This document shows positions 8,256 through 15,347 of a stretch of 64,000 nt of DNA, in pieces. Below the pieces are notes generated by a model. The model made no database searches. It saw only the letters and a program-made list of their open reading frames with translations, and was not told the DNA's origin. The stretch lies in contig NZ_JADILO010000026.1 of the NCBI RefSeq assembly GCF_015278125.1, positions 1-64,000 on the forward strand, written 5' to 3'. Source of the stretch: Vibrio fluminensis (GTDB lineage Bacteria > Pseudomonadota > Gammaproteobacteria > Enterobacterales > Vibrionaceae). The translations under genes were made by a program, and so were the position numbers. Position 1 is the stretch's first letter, and every line of letters begins with the position of its first letter.

Positions 8256-8332
8256 GCGCCCTTAGCTCAGCTGGATAGAGCACGTCCCTTCTAAGGATGT
8301 GGTCGCAGGTTCGAATCCTGCAGGGCGTGCCA
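8256..8332 (+). tRNA. tRNA-Arg (anticodon TCT)
   Basis: A 77-base cloverleaf with an encoded CCA. The acceptor stem is GCGCCCT/AGGGCGT, with a standard D arm (GCTC/GAGC). The anticodon arm is CGTCC-CTTCTAA-GGATG, giving anticodon TCT. The T arm is GCAGG-TTCGAAT-CCTGC. A promoter and a terminator flank it, so it is transcribed alone. tRNA genes are common integration targets, and accessory-looking genes begin just downstream, but I found no repeat of its 3' end in the next 5 kb. Confidence 0.97.
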
Positions 8333-8342
8333 TTTATTCAAG

Positions 8343-8377
8343 AAAGCCCCGATAACTCAATGAGTTGTCGGGGCTTT
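8343..8377 (+). terminator. Terminator of tRNA-Arg
   Basis: AAAGCCCCGATAACTC pairs with GAGTTGTCGGGGCTTT around a short AATG loop and ends in a T run. It starts 11 bases after the tRNA CCA. Confidence 0.9.
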
Positions 8378-8493
8378 TGCTTTTTGGTGGTATCAGCTAG
8401 CCGCAATAGCTAACTTGTTATTGGACAATTCTGAGTCAGTGAGTTTACTAATTTGGCTTGTCACTGATAACTTTTAGTACCCCAAATCACAAA

Positions 8494-8518
8494 CAGCCAT
8501 CGCTTCTTACGATGGCTG
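8494..8518 (-). terminator. Possible terminator downstream of the HAD gene pair
   Basis: A perfect 9-bp stem CAGCCATCG/CGATGGCTG with loop CTTCTTA. On the minus strand it is followed by TTTGTG, a modest U tract, about 110 bases past the HAD gene stop. The rest of 8378-8626 shows no gene or other clear signal. Confidence 0.45.
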
Positions 8519-8626
8519 ATATGCGCTAAAATGGACAAAACCAAGCAATCTCTATCTGTGGCATCCGATTAGTTTTATGCAGAATTTTTTGCTAGAAATG
8601 CAAATGAAGCTAGCTCCTAAAACGCT

Positions 8627-9244
8627 CTAGATATTCAGCCCTAGAGAAATTAAGTCTTTTTCACATTGGTCTATATTTTCAAATTGAATTGCATGCATAC
8701 CAATAGACTTTGCTCCTTCCACGTTGTAAAGCATGTCATCAATAAACACGGTCTCTGATGCTATAAGTTCGAACTTATTCAGTAACGAGTGATAAATCTC
8801 TGGTTGAGGTTTCAGCATACCAACATCCGCCGATACTATCGCGCCATCAAATAGCGGCCAAAATGAGTAGGTTGACTTTAAGTAGGAAACTATTTCGTGA
8901 ACGTTATCCGTTAGTGCATAGACACTATAACCTGCACTTTTAATGTGTTGGATAAGTTCAATTGAACCAACTATTAGACGTTGAGTCTGCTTTACATAAT
9001 AAAATAGCTGTTCACACTCCCACTCAGATAACCCAAGTGTCTGCTGATACTGAGTTTTTGCTTCTGTTTCTGATATGAGTCCTTTGTTCAAATTTACCCA
9101 CGTCTGAGATTGGAAGATTGCTTTGGCAAGTTGTTCATGATCTTCACTCTCCACAAAAGTGAGTCGAATAATTTCTAAAGGCTCCCAACGGACAATCACG
9201 TTGCCAACGTCGAAAACAATGTTCCTTACTTTTGGTTGAACCAT
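8627..9244 (-). CDS. HAD-superfamily phosphatase (YihX-like)
   Basis: A 205-residue haloacid dehalogenase-like hydrolase with a helical cap. Motif I is FDVGNVIVRWEP (~residues 10-21; nucleophile and acid/base spaced D-x-G-N-V, as in YihX-type sugar-phosphate phosphatases). Motif II is ALTDN (~117), and motif IV is VFIDDMLYNVEGA (~168). It is expected to hydrolyse a small phosphorylated metabolite; the substrate cannot be read. It lies 4 bases downstream of a second HAD gene, so the two are cotranscribed, and both are divergent from an AraC regulator. It could be part of an accessory region adjoining tRNA-Arg. Confidence 0.85.
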   Translation of the reverse strand: MVQPKVRNIVFDVGNVIVRWEPLEIIRLTFVESEDHEQLAKAIFQSQTWVNLNKGLISETEAKTQYQQTLGLSEWECEQLFYYVKQTQRLIVGSIELIQHIKSAGYSVYALTDNVHEIVSYLKSTYSFWPLFDGAIVSADVGMLKPQPEIYHSLLNKFELIASETVFIDDMLYNVEGAKSIGMHAIQFENIDQCEKDLISLGLNI

Positions 9245-9248
9245 AGTT

Positions 9249-9881
9249 TTATACCTGAATGAATTGGTCGTTTAGATAAGCTGATACATCAAAGTAATCC
9301 CTTGCCAACGCAACTCCAGCTATAGTTGGCTGTGCAGGAGCTACAGCGGTAATGTTAACAACATCACACCCAGCGCTAAGGGCGGATTGTATACCTGCTA
9401 GAGCATCTTCAAAAACAAGACAATGCTCAGGGAGTACTTTTAGTTTTTTTGCCGTTAGCTTGTAGCCTTCAGGGTCAGGTTTTCCTTTTTGTACATCCTC
9501 TACAGTAACCAATATTTGAGGTACTGGAATTGAGGCAGCCATCAACCGTTGAACCGCTAACTCCCTTGGCGCAGAAGTAAATATTGCCCAGTCGTGATCG
9601 TTTAACTTGTTCAAGAAAGCGATGGCTCCGCGTACAGGTTTCACTGAATCGACATGATTCATTTCTATTGCTTCCAGCTTAGTGACTTCTTGCTTGATGT
9701 TAAGGTGGGGCATCAGCTCTTTAATGACTTCGTCTGCTGGGCGACCATGAGATATAGCTAAAATACGATCGACATTAATGTTGTGTTCTAGCGCCCATAG
9801 ACTCCATGCTTTCTCGACTGCATCCTTTGAATCGACAAGTGTCCCATCCATATCAAAGATGAATTTTGCATAGTTCTTCAT
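9249..9881 (-). CDS. HAD-superfamily phosphatase (sugar-phosphatase/beta-PGM-like)
   Basis: A 210-residue HAD hydrolase. Motif I is FIFDMDGTLVDSK (~residues 8-20), motif II is AIFTSAPRELA (~94-104), the lysine is in VQKGKPDPEGY, and motif IV is CLVFEDALAGIQSA. FDMDGTLVDSK with a four-helix cap resembles 2-deoxyglucose-6-phosphate or other sugar-phosphate phosphatases. It is the first gene of a two-gene HAD operon and lies divergent from the AraC gene at 10031, which is the natural candidate regulator. The substrate is unknown. Confidence 0.85.
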   Translation of the reverse strand: MKNYAKFIFDMDGTLVDSKDAVEKAWSLWALEHNINVDRILAISHGRPADEVIKELMPHLNIKQEVTKLEAIEMNHVDSVKPVRGAIAFLNKLNDHDWAIFTSAPRELAVQRLMAASIPVPQILVTVEDVQKGKPDPEGYKLTAKKLKVLPEHCLVFEDALAGIQSALSAGCDVVNITAVAPAQPTIAGVALARDYFDVSAYLNDQFIQV

Positions 9882-10030
9882 TCTTTCAACCTCTTTAAGT
9901 TGCTGTTAATTTTGTTTTCGAGGTTAGCTAAGCTCTTGGGTCAATTATTCGGTATATTTCGCGTATTTAGGCGCACTATCAGGACATTAAGTGGTATTAT
10001 TTCGACAACATTTAAAGGCAGTATTTATCG

Positions 10031-10897
10031 GTGCTAGGCAGAATGAGACCTATACCTACGAAAAGTTTGATACGTCCAGGTTACTCTTGGAGGCATCATT
10101 TAGATAACTCTCCCTTAGAGTTATTGAAACCTCATTTTCACAGTGAGTTTGAATTTCTGTTGCTGGATCACTACCAAGGAGTAATAAGGATTGGAAGTGT
10201 TGATATAGATGTCACTTCGTGTTCTTTGTTCTTGATTCCACCAAAAATACCCCATGATTTAAAAGGGTTAGTAGCGAATAGTACAAAGCTTCCCCCCGAG
10301 AGATACAGCCTGTGGGTTGATAAAGAATGGGTGTCGAATATGTTGATGCACTGTAAGGAAATGAGAAAGCTTTCCAGTATACTTGGCGATGGCTTATCCA
10401 TTCAATTTTCCCCGCTAACGGCTTTAGAAGTGAAAACAGTTATCAACCAGATTGATTATAAAACCTCAAGCCTAGAGCAGCTATCGGTGCTATTTCGTGT
10501 TTTTTCAGTAGTAACTCAAGACAAGAATCCCGTGACTTTAGGTTCTTCTGAACATGCTAAATTTGAGTCTGAAAAAGATAGAATTGAAGCGCTATCTGAA
10601 TATTTGAATCAGCACTATGCTCAAGATATTTCCTTGCATGATCTGTCTCAGCATATTTTTTGTTGTGAGCGAACGGTTAATCGTATTTTTATTCGTCATT
10701 TTGGCGAAACGTTTAGTCAAAGGCTAAAAAAAATACGATTGAGCCATGCTGCTCGATTGTTGGAAACGTCTAGCCTTAAAGTCAGTCATATATGCCAAAT
10801 GGTAGGGTACAATAATACTTCAAATTTCAATAGGTTATTCAAGAACTACAAAGGTATAACACCGAGAGAGTACCGAGATAAGTTTTCTAGTAAATAA
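10031..10897 (+). CDS. AraC-family transcriptional regulator
   Basis: A 288-residue AraC/XylS regulator. The N-terminal half is a cupin-like sensor (HFHSEFEFLLLDHYQG, then IPPKIPHDL, ~residues 36-85). The C-terminal ~100 residues hold two helix-turn-helix units (ISLHDLSQHIFCCERTVNRI and SHICQMVGYNNTSNFNRLFK), ending in the standard GITPREYR. The start is GTG at 10031; an in-frame ATG at 10043 is an alternative. It is divergent from two HAD phosphatases across 149 bases, suggesting sugar-responsive control of them. This is inferred from position only. Confidence 0.88.
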   Translation: MLGRMRPIPTKSLIRPGYSWRHHLDNSPLELLKPHFHSEFEFLLLDHYQGVIRIGSVDIDVTSCSLFLIPPKIPHDLKGLVANSTKLPPERYSLWVDKEWVSNMLMHCKEMRKLSSILGDGLSIQFSPLTALEVKTVINQIDYKTSSLEQLSVLFRVFSVVTQDKNPVTLGSSEHAKFESEKDRIEALSEYLNQHYAQDISLHDLSQHIFCCERTVNRIFIRHFGETFSQRLKKIRLSHAARLLETSSLKVSHICQMVGYNNTSNFNRLFKNYKGITPREYRDKFSSK

Positions 10898-11193
10898 CAG
10901 GTAGAACTATGTATTCAGATAGCTCTTCACCAATTAACACAAGTGAGTAGTAATTCGTTTGCCCATTACCACTTATCTAGCCCAACGACATTGCATAACA
11001 ATGCACGTGGAGGTTGTCGGATAGAAGTGTCGATTTTTGCACACAAATGGGAAATGCTGAGCTCCGCTATTCCGCTCTCTGCCATAACTACAAGTCTCGA
11101 AAATTTAGCAGCGTAATCCGTTGCTTAGTAATAGCACTAAAGCGGAATGGGGCACAGGCTTCTCAGAGGTATGAAAAACCTGTATCAGTCCTT
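10898..11193. other. Intergenic segment at the left edge of the integrase block
   Basis: No convincing gene. A 66-codon frame opening with TTG at 11014 has no ribosome site and ends inside the integrase 3' end. The segment contains an imperfect inverted arrangement, CCCAACGACATTGCAT...ATGCA...GTTGTCGG (about 10981-11020). It could be part of a recombination site, but no direct repeat at the far end was found by eye. Confidence 0.4.
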
Positions 11194-11790
11194 CTAGCAG
11201 TCAGTTTGCTCTGAGAGCCTCAGAGCGTCTTCCAGTTCAACGCCTAGGTATCGAATAGTGTTATCTAGTTTCGAATGGCCTAGTAGGATTTGCACCGCCC
11301 TTATGTTTTTTGTTCTAGCGTAGATCAGAGTAGCTTTAGTACGGCGCATAGAGTGCGTGCCGTAATAATCTGCATTCAAACCAAGCTTTGCGGCCCAGTT
11401 TCTAATAATCGTACGATAAAAGGAGTAGCTGATGGGTTGGTCTTTACGACGACAACTTGGAAATAGAAAACTATTTGCCTCTAGATGCGCTGAGTAGACC
11501 CACCGACTGATACTCTGTTGTGTTCTCGGAGTAATCTCGTAATGCACATCAGTACCTGTCTTTTGCTGAATGCATTGAACCCTCTCGTAGATCACTCCTT
11601 GCGAGGAAACATCATATACATGCAGCTTTAGCAAATCACTCGCCCTTAACTTGCTATCAATAGCTAGGTTTAATAGTGCAAGCTGCATTAAATCGTTTTC
11701 AAGCTCTAGCCTAGTTCTAATTCGCCAAATCTCTTCCAGCTTGAATGGTCTTTTAATGCCACTGCATTTTCCCGAAGCTAACTTTCTCAT
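11194..11790 (-). CDS. Minimal tyrosine recombinase (catalytic domain only)
   Basis: A 198-residue site-specific recombinase of the phage-integrase family. The start is chosen at ATG 11790 because AAGGAGG lies six bases upstream; an open frame extends 11 codons further. The full catalytic set is visible: R49 (SKLRASDL), K77 (QQKTGT), H146 and R149 (GTHSMRRTKA), H172 (LLGHSKLDNT) and the nucleophile Y181 (IRYLGV). The protein lacks the N-terminal arm and core-binding domains of usual phage integrases, so its size is like FimB/FimE or orphan recombinases. It is expected to cut and rejoin DNA at a short site, either moving this accessory block or inverting a local segment. It runs in the same direction as the 196-aa and TIR-like genes. 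Confidence 0.9.
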   Translation of the reverse strand: MRKLASGKCSGIKRPFKLEEIWRIRTRLELENDLMQLALLNLAIDSKLRASDLLKLHVYDVSSQGVIYERVQCIQQKTGTDVHYEITPRTQQSISRWVYSAHLEANSFLFPSCRRKDQPISYSFYRTIIRNWAAKLGLNADYYGTHSMRRTKATLIYARTKNIRAVQILLGHSKLDNTIRYLGVELEDALRLSEQTDC

Positions 11791-11919
11791 ATTGACCTCC
11801 TTCTCAAAGTTGTTGGTCAACATAGAGTCTGGCGATCAACTAGAACTGTTCCAGCCGCGATAACGTCCGGTCATCACATTCGGTCAGCATGAACCGAAAC
11901 ATTTGTGGACAGATTTTTT

Positions 11920-12510
11920 TCAATCTGATATCTCGTGCAGTTTATCTTTGAGTTCGGTAAGTTTTTCTTGCACCGCCTCAAGCTCTGGACGAAAAAGTGC
12001 ATCGTCAATGTCATGTGCTATTGCATGCCATTTGCTTGTAAAGGGCCTAAGCTCGGCCTCTAGAACGTTATTGACCAGCGCAAAGTAATTCCGACAATTA
12101 GGTCCATTCTCTTTCGCGATACAACGATGAATAGCAAACAGTGAGGCAAGGCTTTCCAATGCACTGTCTGTCTTACCGTTTTGCAAAGTCTTTGTTGCGA
12201 TCCTAGTGTCCAACTCTATATACATAGCCCAAGCAGCATATCGATCAGCCTGAGTGTATTTTCCCTCTTTGCGGTAATGGCGATTGAAATAATTGATGTA
12301 TGCCGCTACGCGCTCAGGAGAACGTTGATCTGTACTTTTGAGCAGACTCTTAAAGCGCTCACAGTGTGAATAAAGCTTATCTTCACCCGCTTTCTCATCC
12401 ACTTCATCAAGATAATAGCGCTCGGCGAAAGTTGGTTGAGAGATCTTCTGGTCGCGGAGCTCGTTTCTGAGCTCTTCGGCGTTTCTTACAAACTTACTTT
12501 GATTTTTCAT
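11920..12510 (-). CDS. Unknown helical protein in the integrase/TIR block
   Basis: A 196-residue soluble, largely alpha-helical protein that I cannot assign to a family with confidence. It starts at ATG 12510 after AGGGAAAG. The N-terminal ~60 residues are charged. The middle (residues ~64-135) has repeat-like helices rich in aromatic residues (YINYFNRHYR, YAAWAMYIEL, SLFAIHRCIA). A motif RPFTSKWH sits at 155-162, and the C-terminus (176-196) is a probable short coiled coil. I have a vague recollection of similar LRPF-x-x-KWH motifs in proteins near defence genes, which I could not verify. No signal peptide or membrane segment is seen. It sits between the recombinase and a TIR-like gene and may be a partner of the latter. 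Confidence 0.7.
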   Translation of the reverse strand: MKNQSKFVRNAEELRNELRDQKISQPTFAERYYLDEVDEKAGEDKLYSHCERFKSLLKSTDQRSPERVAAYINYFNRHYRKEGKYTQADRYAAWAMYIELDTRIATKTLQNGKTDSALESLASLFAIHRCIAKENGPNCRNYFALVNNVLEAELRPFTSKWHAIAHDIDDALFRPELEAVQEKLTELKDKLHEISD

Positions 12511-12615
12511 TACTTTCCCTAAAAAGCACAGGGTTTCCCGTTAAGGCTCTCTGTTAGTGCGCACGTTTAAGCCGTAAATTGAACCTGACTTTAAACAACA
12601 TGAAAAGGAAACATC

Positions 12616-12756
12616 ATGACAAAAAAAATCACCCCCGCAAACAATGCAGCAAACCAGCCAAACGCTAACAAAGGCACACCAGGGACCAACAAACAATACT
12701 CCCAGGTGCACGGCAATCGAGGAAAGCAGATAAATCCAAATCAGCGAGGCAAATAA
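12616..12756 (+). CDS. Small Asn/Gln/Lys-rich peptide, 46 aa
   Basis: ATG at 12616 is preceded by AAAAGGAAACATC, a good ribosome site. The product (begins MTKKITPANNAANQ, ends INPNQRGK) is basic, low-complexity and probably disordered, with repeated N-x-G/N-x-N motifs. Its TAA ends at 12756 and the TIR-like gene on the other strand ends at 12757, so the two stops abut without a gap. It is divergent from the 196-aa gene with a 105-base promoter region. Short N/Q-rich open frames like this recur beside other accessory genes in gammaproteobacteria as I recall, but no function is known to me. Confidence 0.6.
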   Translation: MTKKITPANNAANQPNANKGTPGTNKQYSQVHGNRGKQINPNQRGK

Positions 12757-13182
12757 TTAGCGCCTGGCCCATCTGCTGAGGTATTGAAGGTCCCAACCTT
12801 CAACAGATAAATGCCTCACAGTTGCTGGTGCGCCTCCACGATGATTATCGGGTGTGCGCATCAGCATTATCGAGCGTTCTCCATGGATACGAGAGAACTG
12901 CTCAATCTCCCACTGAACCCAAAGACTGCTATGGGTATCGTTACCAAGCAAAACTATCAGTTTGTCTGACTGTCGTAGTAATGCCAGTATTTCGTCTCGT
13001 ACTGGCTTTGAAGCAGGATCTTCTGGAGATCGTCGATTTATGTGACCAAATGCGTTATACACCGGCTCCTCAAGGGAACGGTCATGAAATGAGAGGCTGT
13101 GATTGTCATTCAATCGAACGCCCTTAATGTCCGCAATATACGCACTATCCTTGTGACTATGGCTAATGAAAATACGTTTCAT
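12757..13182 (-). CDS. TIR-like (DUF1863/ThsB-type) domain protein
   Basis: A 141-residue single-domain protein with a TIR-like fold. The N-terminus RIFISHSHKDSAYI (residues 3-16) is the beta-1/alpha-A signature of the MTH538/DUF1863 TIR-like group. DKLIVLLGNDTHSSLWVQWEIEQF (73-96) carries the W-x-x-W-E motif with the putative catalytic glutamate E92. TIR domains of this group make NAD-derived signals, for example ThsB in Thoeris anti-phage defence. The start is set at 13182 (AAGGA upstream and a clean domain start); an in-frame ATG 20 codons earlier at 13242 is less likely. No NAD-sensing effector (ThsA-like SIR2 or SLOG protein) is visible nearby. Function in defence is inferred from family and context. 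Confidence 0.8.
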   Translation of the reverse strand: MKRIFISHSHKDSAYIADIKGVRLNDNHSLSFHDRSLEEPVYNAFGHINRRSPEDPASKPVRDEILALLRQSDKLIVLLGNDTHSSLWVQWEIEQFSRIHGERSIMLMRTPDNHRGGAPATVRHLSVEGWDLQYLSRWARR

Positions 13183-13262
13183 GTTGTTTGTGGTCCTTAG
13201 TTTGTTTGAATCGCCAGCATATCTATAGATACTTTGTGGCATAAGAAAAAATAGGTCAAATC

Positions 13263-13310
13263 ACCTCGCTTAGAAATGAGGTACAGAACAGCCCTAGCTT
13301 AGAATGGGGC
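13263..13310. repeat. Twin hairpins sharing one loop sequence
   Basis: Hairpin 1 is ACCTC-GCTTAGAAAT-GAGGT (13263-13282). Hairpin 2 is GCCCT-AGCTTAGAAT-GGGGC (13291-13310). The stems differ but both loops contain GCTTAGAA-T, and they are spaced 8 bases apart. This looks like a duplicated unit whose stem has changed while the loop is conserved. Confidence 0.6.
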
Positions 13311-13380
13311 AAAACCAATTTAGAACAACTTCGATTTCAGAGAGATCCTCTGAATAACCAAAGATAAACACCAAACTAGG

Positions 13381-13497
13381 TAAAAATGCAGGACAGCATT
13401 TTTAGGTTTTCGGCGTCGGGAACGCCTAAAACCGACCGGACCACACCAGCAGACTAAAGCGCCTTTCTGGTTACTCTTTGGTAAGACAAAGAGTAAC
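13381..13497. repeat. Three consecutive strong hairpins
   Basis: Hairpin A is TAAAAATGC-AGGACA-GCATTTTTA (13381-13404). Hairpin B pairs GGTTTT and GGCGT with ACGCC and AAAACC around CGGGA (13405-13433, one internal mismatch). Hairpin C is GTTACTCTTTG-GTAAGA-CAAAGAGTAAC (13470-13497), a perfect 11-bp stem. The GTTACT(T)TTT/AAA(A)AGTAAC type of hairpin resembles intergenic repeats I recall from other gammaproteobacteria. It could be an RNA gene or a dispersed repeat. Confidence 0.65.
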
Positions 13498-13575
13498 TGG
13501 ACCGCTCGTAGTAAGGTGAAAGAGACCGGCAGAGTATTAAGCGGGACATACCAACAAAATCTCCTACCTTATCAA

Positions 13576-13788
13576 TCAATCGTCGCCTTTTTTCAAATGA
13601 ATGCATGACTCGATAAACGCTGTGTCCTCGTCGGTGAGGGATTTTCCCTTTCTCGCTATTTTAGCTGAGTTCAGTTTATGGTAATTCCGGCGGCGAGTTA
13701 TCTTCCTGACTACATAAAACAAGCCAAGGAAAAGTGGAGGTAAAATGAAAAGCAGCATGGAAGCGTTATCAGAAAATATCGTTATCAT
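13576..13788 (-). CDS. Small membrane protein coupled to the HD-GYP gene
   Basis: A 70-residue protein with one N-terminal transmembrane segment (MLLFILPPLFLGLFYVV) followed by a basic stop-transfer region (RKITRRRNYHK) and a short soluble tail. GGAGTG, overlapping the end of the HD-GYP gene, serves as its ribosome site, and its ATG lies 9 bases past that gene's TGA, so translation is probably coupled. No family recognised. A membrane anchor or modulator for the phosphodiesterase is a guess from context. Confidence 0.65.
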   Translation of the reverse strand: MITIFSDNASMLLFILPPLFLGLFYVVRKITRRRNYHKLNSAKIARKGKSLTDEDTAFIESCIHLKKGDD

Positions 13789-13797
13789 GTTGGTGGG

Positions 13798-15060
13798 TCA
13801 CTCCACATCAATAAAGTACGTCGATTGCGACGAAGGATTCAGGTAGTGATACTGATCCAGCGTTAAATCTTTATCCGTTAATACTTTGTTGATGTTTAAG
13901 CCAAATTCCCCAATATTGATAATCGCCGCTTGGTCACGCGGTACATCTTGGTCATAGACCAAAACAAACGGGCTGAGGCGATTTTCTTGGTTGGTCGACA
14001 CCACCACGCCAATTTGGTGATCAGAAAGTTCAACCAAAGTTCCGGGTGGATAAACCCCGACGACACGAATCAGCGCCATAATGTCCTGCACATCATGTTG
14101 ATCGCGGCACTTATTGTATAAATAGGTGAGGGCATCATGAGGGCAGCACTGGTTTTCTATTCTATTGCACAAGTTATCGTAGGCGTTGGCTAAGATAAGT
14201 ATCCGAGATAGCTGGTGGATTTCATCTTTATGTAGCTCTTTTGGGTAGCCTGTACCATCGTTGCGTTCGTGATGCTGGCTAATGAGTTTGAGCGCGGCTT
14301 CGGGAAATTTAGGAATTTTAGCGCTAATTTGTAAACTCTTATCCAAGTGAGAGCGAAGCTTTTGTCTATCAGCGGCTTCCATGGGTTCATGAGCAGTAAG
14401 CAAACTCAGCGGCAACTGAGTTTTACCAATGTCGTGATACAAGCCAGAAAACGCAACCAGTTGACATTGCTTAGGTGTGAAGCCTTTCGCCTGACAGATT
14501 AAGACTGATAATAACGAGACATTGAGTGAGTGGTAATGCAGGCGGCTGTAGCCAACCGAATCGTTCATTAAGTGGATTGCGCTGCCACTCTCACCACTAA
14601 TGTTTTTGTAGATAAAGTTTACGATCGCCAAAGCGTTATTGATGCTCGGACTTTGGGTGAGTTTGTCCAAGTCAAAAATGTCTTGGACATCGTTAAGCGT
14701 GTCAGCAAAGGCGACTTTGGAGCGTTGAATTCTGTCTTCAATCGCCGCAAGTTTTTGACGACCTTCTTGCTTTTTCGACCACATATCATCGAGTGCTTCT
14801 GCTGCGATAGGCACAAGCTCACATTCGGTCTCAGGGGCAATAAGGTTGTCAGACGCTGCTGTTTCATCGGGCGTATCGAGAACGTCACTTTTAAGCGCAT
14901 TGATCGTGATAGATTTCAGACCAAGCTGCTTGATAATAGTGAGCTGTTCTTGGGTTTTGATCTTGAACGAATTGAGTAAGAAAGGGTGCTGTCCCCAACT
15001 AAGCGGGAGATGAACATAATGCCCAATCTGCAATTGTTTTACGTCTAGTCTTACTTTCAT
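13798..15060 (-). CDS. HD-GYP cyclic-di-GMP phosphodiesterase with DUF3391
   Basis: A 420-residue protein. The N-terminal DUF3391 (begins MKVRLDVKQLQIGHYVHLP) extends to ~residue 60-130, and the HD-GYP domain covers ~residues 165-330. The metal-binding HD is intact in YHDIGK (~residue 207-212), followed by SHLDKS and QHHERNDGTGYP (~264-274), so both the extra histidines and the GYP motif are present. It is predicted to linearise c-di-GMP and favour motility over biofilm. DUF3391-HD-GYP is a standard pairing in vibrios and pseudomonads. It is cotranscribed with the 70-aa membrane protein downstream. Confidence 0.92.
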   Translation of the reverse strand: MKVRLDVKQLQIGHYVHLPLSWGQHPFLLNSFKIKTQEQLTIIKQLGLKSITINALKSDVLDTPDETAASDNLIAPETECELVPIAAEALDDMWSKKQEGRQKLAAIEDRIQRSKVAFADTLNDVQDIFDLDKLTQSPSINNALAIVNFIYKNISGESGSAIHLMNDSVGYSRLHYHSLNVSLLSVLICQAKGFTPKQCQLVAFSGLYHDIGKTQLPLSLLTAHEPMEAADRQKLRSHLDKSLQISAKIPKFPEAALKLISQHHERNDGTGYPKELHKDEIHQLSRILILANAYDNLCNRIENQCCPHDALTYLYNKCRDQHDVQDIMALIRVVGVYPPGTLVELSDHQIGVVVSTNQENRLSPFVLVYDQDVPRDQAAIINIGEFGLNINKVLTDKDLTLDQYHYLNPSSQSTYFIDVE

Positions 15061-15347
15061 ATTCGTTTCAAATCAAAAACTAAAAATAGTGTTTTGCCAT
15101 TGGTAGGATGATTAAGTGCAACGGCAAGAATTCGCGTGGTCATTAATGCCTTGAATTCAGTAATTTGGCAAGATGAGAGTCTCGAATAAGTGACATTTCT
15201 ATCTGATTGAAAGCGTGTTTATCTTTTCGCGGCTGATGCAATGAGAAAAGTTGGCGATAGGGAGATGGATATCAATCTCTATAGAGTAGTAATTTGCTAG
15301 AAAAGGCGCATAATCGCGGTATACAACATACACAGAAGATATGACTC

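Larger units (their letters stand above)
13183..13575. other. Non-coding, hairpin-rich segment at the right edge of the accessory block
   Basis: About 390 bases without a credible gene between the TIR-like gene and the small membrane gene downstream of the HD-GYP gene. It contains five local hairpins, described separately at 13263-13310 and 13381-13497. It may include the TIR promoter, a small structured RNA, or a recombination/repeat end. Confidence 0.55.

Noticed and set aside
10981..11020. Integron attC site
   Set aside because: The inverted motif has no clear paired R and L boxes and there is no IntI-specific insertion in the recombinase.
11014..11214. 66-codon plus-strand frame left of the integrase
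   Set aside because: TTG start without a ribosome site, overlaps the integrase 3' end and has no recognisable protein character.
8256..13575. Possible tRNA-Arg-bounded genomic island
   Set aside because: No repeat of the tRNA 3' end was found by eye near the right edge, and the integrase is not next to the tRNA; kept only as a loose context remark.
13183..13575. Retron-type msr/msd RNA
   Set aside because: Hairpins are present but no reverse transcriptase gene lies anywhere in the block.
14572..14979. 135-codon frame opposite the HD-GYP gene
   Set aside because: Shadow of a gene with clear DUF3391/HD-GYP motifs.
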